Assembly (NCBI GenBank): GCA_963930645.1
Contig: OZ005648.1
Coordinates: 107,557,667-107,621,666 of the forward strand
Direction: 5' to 3'
Length of the DNA: 64,000 bases
From: Salticus scenicus
Taxonomy: Eukaryota; Arthropoda; Arachnida; Araneae; Salticidae
Shown: in pieces, positions 62,382 through 64,000 of the stretch
Numbering within the stretch: position 1 is the stretch's first letter
How the letters are laid out: each line of letters opens with the position of its first letter
Notes under the pieces: generated by a model
Databases searched by the model: none
Seen by the model: the letters and a program-made list of their open reading frames with translations, nothing else
Told to the model about the DNA's origin: nothing
Program-made: the position numbers and the translations under genes

Positions 62382-62749
62382 GTAAGTTATTTCAAATTAA
62401 TATTTAGATTCATTGAACATTTAAAAATTCTATCAGTTCATTTCATTGTTATCATTCATTATCTGGAAAAATCTAACTTGTTTTGTGCTATATTAAAACT
62501 AGTTTGTTGTGGCCACCACATGACTTTCTTCTTTATTTTCCTATACAAATTCACTCAGTAAAAATAATTTATTAAAATTATTATTTTAAAAAATTATCTT
62601 CCATGATAACGCAGACTATTTCCATATTAGAGAAGTAGTATAACACGAAATATCCAAAAAAAATTGTCAAATTTTATTGTCAATATTACATTTAAAATTT
62701 TTTTTTTTTGTTAAAAATGAAAAAAATCGATAACTTAATTTTAAATTAT

Positions 62750-63300
62750 CGCAGATCTATGGTTCAACCATTCGTTTTAAAGGTACTGGTGAGCTCTTTT
62801 GAAAGATACCTATCATGAAAATTTACTCCCCTCGAGGGGGGACTTTCCCCCCCAGGCGGGAGGCGAGGCTCTTACACATACAAAAAAAATTTCCCAGTTG
62901 ACTATCTCCATTATAAATAATTCTGGTAAATTTCATAATGATTATTAAAAAATAATTCTCTTTATGCACATTTATACAAAATTTTGTCATATACCACCAT
63001 GTTAAAAATCTAGAAAAAGTGGGATGGCAATGCAACCTGTAAGACAATTTTTACCAAAAGTTGATAGGCACTAATTTATGTCAAGGTGCAACTGCATACC
63101 AATTTGTATGAAATTCTGTGCAGTAGTTCCTGAGATACAGTTGCCACAAAATTTTGTCACACACAGACAGACAGACATTTTCTAAAAATAGTCAAATCGT
63201 GTTCTACAACTCTCAAAACATGTAAATCCATCAAAAACCCGAGGTCGAAAATTTTTACAAATCCAATACTTTCTTCTATTGAATATAGAAGAAAGTAAAA
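62750..63300. repeat. LINE/SINE-like 3' sequence ending in a hairpin
   Basis: The stretch includes CCCCTCGAGGGGGGACTTTC, a conserved-looking TTGTATGAAATTCTGTGCAG with CAGACAGACAGACA, and ends in a perfect hairpin. The hairpin is ACTTTCTTCTAT, loop, then ATAGAAGAAAGT at about 63268-63297. Tails of this type are common in invertebrate non-LTR elements. Family not assigned. Confidence 0.45.
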
Positions 63301-63734
63301 ATAATTCTGAATATATTATTATTTAATTATTTAAAAAAAAGAAAAGAAAAAAAGTTTATTTATTTATTTTTTATTACTGTAGTTATCAGAGAATCACAAA
63401 AAAGTCAGGAATTTAAGTGGATCTGGAAAAGTCGGAAAATTTCATTTAGAGTCAGAGAATTTTGACAAATTTTGAGGAAATATACCATATTTGAAAACTC
63501 ATTATTGTAAATCGCTAAATTGTTTGCTAATGTTGTAAAATTTTTATGGAAAATAAACAGCATAAGTCAGGGAATTTAAAAAAAATTTAACCTAAGTAAT
63601 GTTTATTTCTTCTTACTAAGTTATTATCCATTTAAAAAAAAAAAAAAAGAAGTAATTAAGTAATATAAAGATTTTTATGTTGCTGTAAAAAATAATTATA
63701 TATATAATATTATAATATTTATATATATACACAC

Positions 63735-63952
63735 ACAACCACCGTCTATCGTAAAAGTTTTGCAGTCTCTCTTCCTCCCCATGCACATTCATGTCACCCA
63801 CCTAATCAAAAAATGGCTTCTTTCTATACTTTTGTAAACCATGCCCTTAATATTTGTTCAAATCCTATTTTATTAAAATCTGAAATTAAATACCTGAAAG
63901 TCATTGCAATTGACAGATGTTATGACCCTACCATTATAGACAAAGCCATCTA
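63735..63952 (+). pseudogene. Penelope-like reverse transcriptase C-terminal fragment
   Basis: Read in frame with ATG 63813, the sequence gives TVYRKSFAVS, then HSCHPPNQKMASFYTFVNHA, LKSEIKYLKVIAIDRCYDP and IIDKAI before a stop. This is the VYRK - S-HP-x-x-K - IA-x-x-x-Y order of the region downstream of the catalytic core in Penelope-like and related reverse transcriptases. It is 5'-truncated at the (AT)n/(AC)n tract near 63700-63737. Downstream to the window edge nothing more is clear. Confidence 0.62.
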
Positions 63953-64000
63953 AAAATTACAGCTCCCTCGTATTTTGTCTACTAAATCAGTCTCTTCTAA

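Noticed and set aside
62823..63047. 74-aa minus-strand frame
   Set aside because: It lies in LINE/SINE-like sequence with no domain.

Overview
The window is eukaryotic, very AT-rich and intron-rich. It holds the N-terminal part of one large gene on the + strand, and nearly all the rest is intron filled with transposable elements. Thirty exons between 1140 and 62381, all with GT-AG introns and continuous phase, join into about 2,221 codons. These encode two calponin-homology (CH) domains followed by a long chain of spectrin-like helical repeats. This is the layout of nesprin-1 / Msp300 (SYNE1 family), the giant actin-binding protein that links the nuclear envelope to the cytoskeleton. The true start codon lies upstream of the window. 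The rest of the rod and any C-terminal KASH membrane anchor lie downstream. The protein sequence, the intron sizes and the mix of mariner, pogo, hAT and Penelope-type elements fit an arthropod, most likely a chelicerate such as a spider. That assignment is an inference, because no species-diagnostic gene is present.

Layout. At 1-11213, exons 1-6 encode CH1, a Ser-rich linker and CH2, with a SINE-like repeat, hAT-like elements and a pogo-type MITE between them. At 11214-15426 a large intron carries two foldback elements with hammerhead-ribozyme-like cores. Exons 7-12 (15427-17649) are closely packed. At 17650-29010, exons 13-18 are interrupted by a 339-bp tandem duplication, two pogo-type MITEs, the 3' end of a reverse-transcriptase element and another foldback element. 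At 29626-33066 lies a complete 3.4-kb pogo-type transposon with an uninterrupted 726-aa transposase ending in a PHD finger, antisense to the host gene. Exons 19-28 (33369-50448) alternate with mariner, Tc1, pogo and hAT relics and further hammerhead-like loci.

The 10-kb intron 50449-60580 is the most complex region. An outer hAT-type element (51484-59840, perfect 8-bp target duplication) contains a 5'-truncated reverse-transcriptase element. That element contains a second hAT element (53255-55786, perfect 8-bp duplication), which contains a mariner (53774-55065, TA duplication). A further TIR element (57470-59166) sits in the outer element's right half. Exons 29-30 (60581-62381) follow, and the window ends with LINE/SINE-like sequence and a second type of reverse-transcriptase fragment.

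The best candidates for something little described are three. One is the set of six hammerhead-like loci embedded in inverted repeats. The second is the reverse-transcriptase element flanked by a 22-bp inverted (not direct) repeat. The third is the intact PHD-finger pogo transposase. No tRNA, rRNA, CRISPR or bacterial-type feature was seen, and no second host gene.
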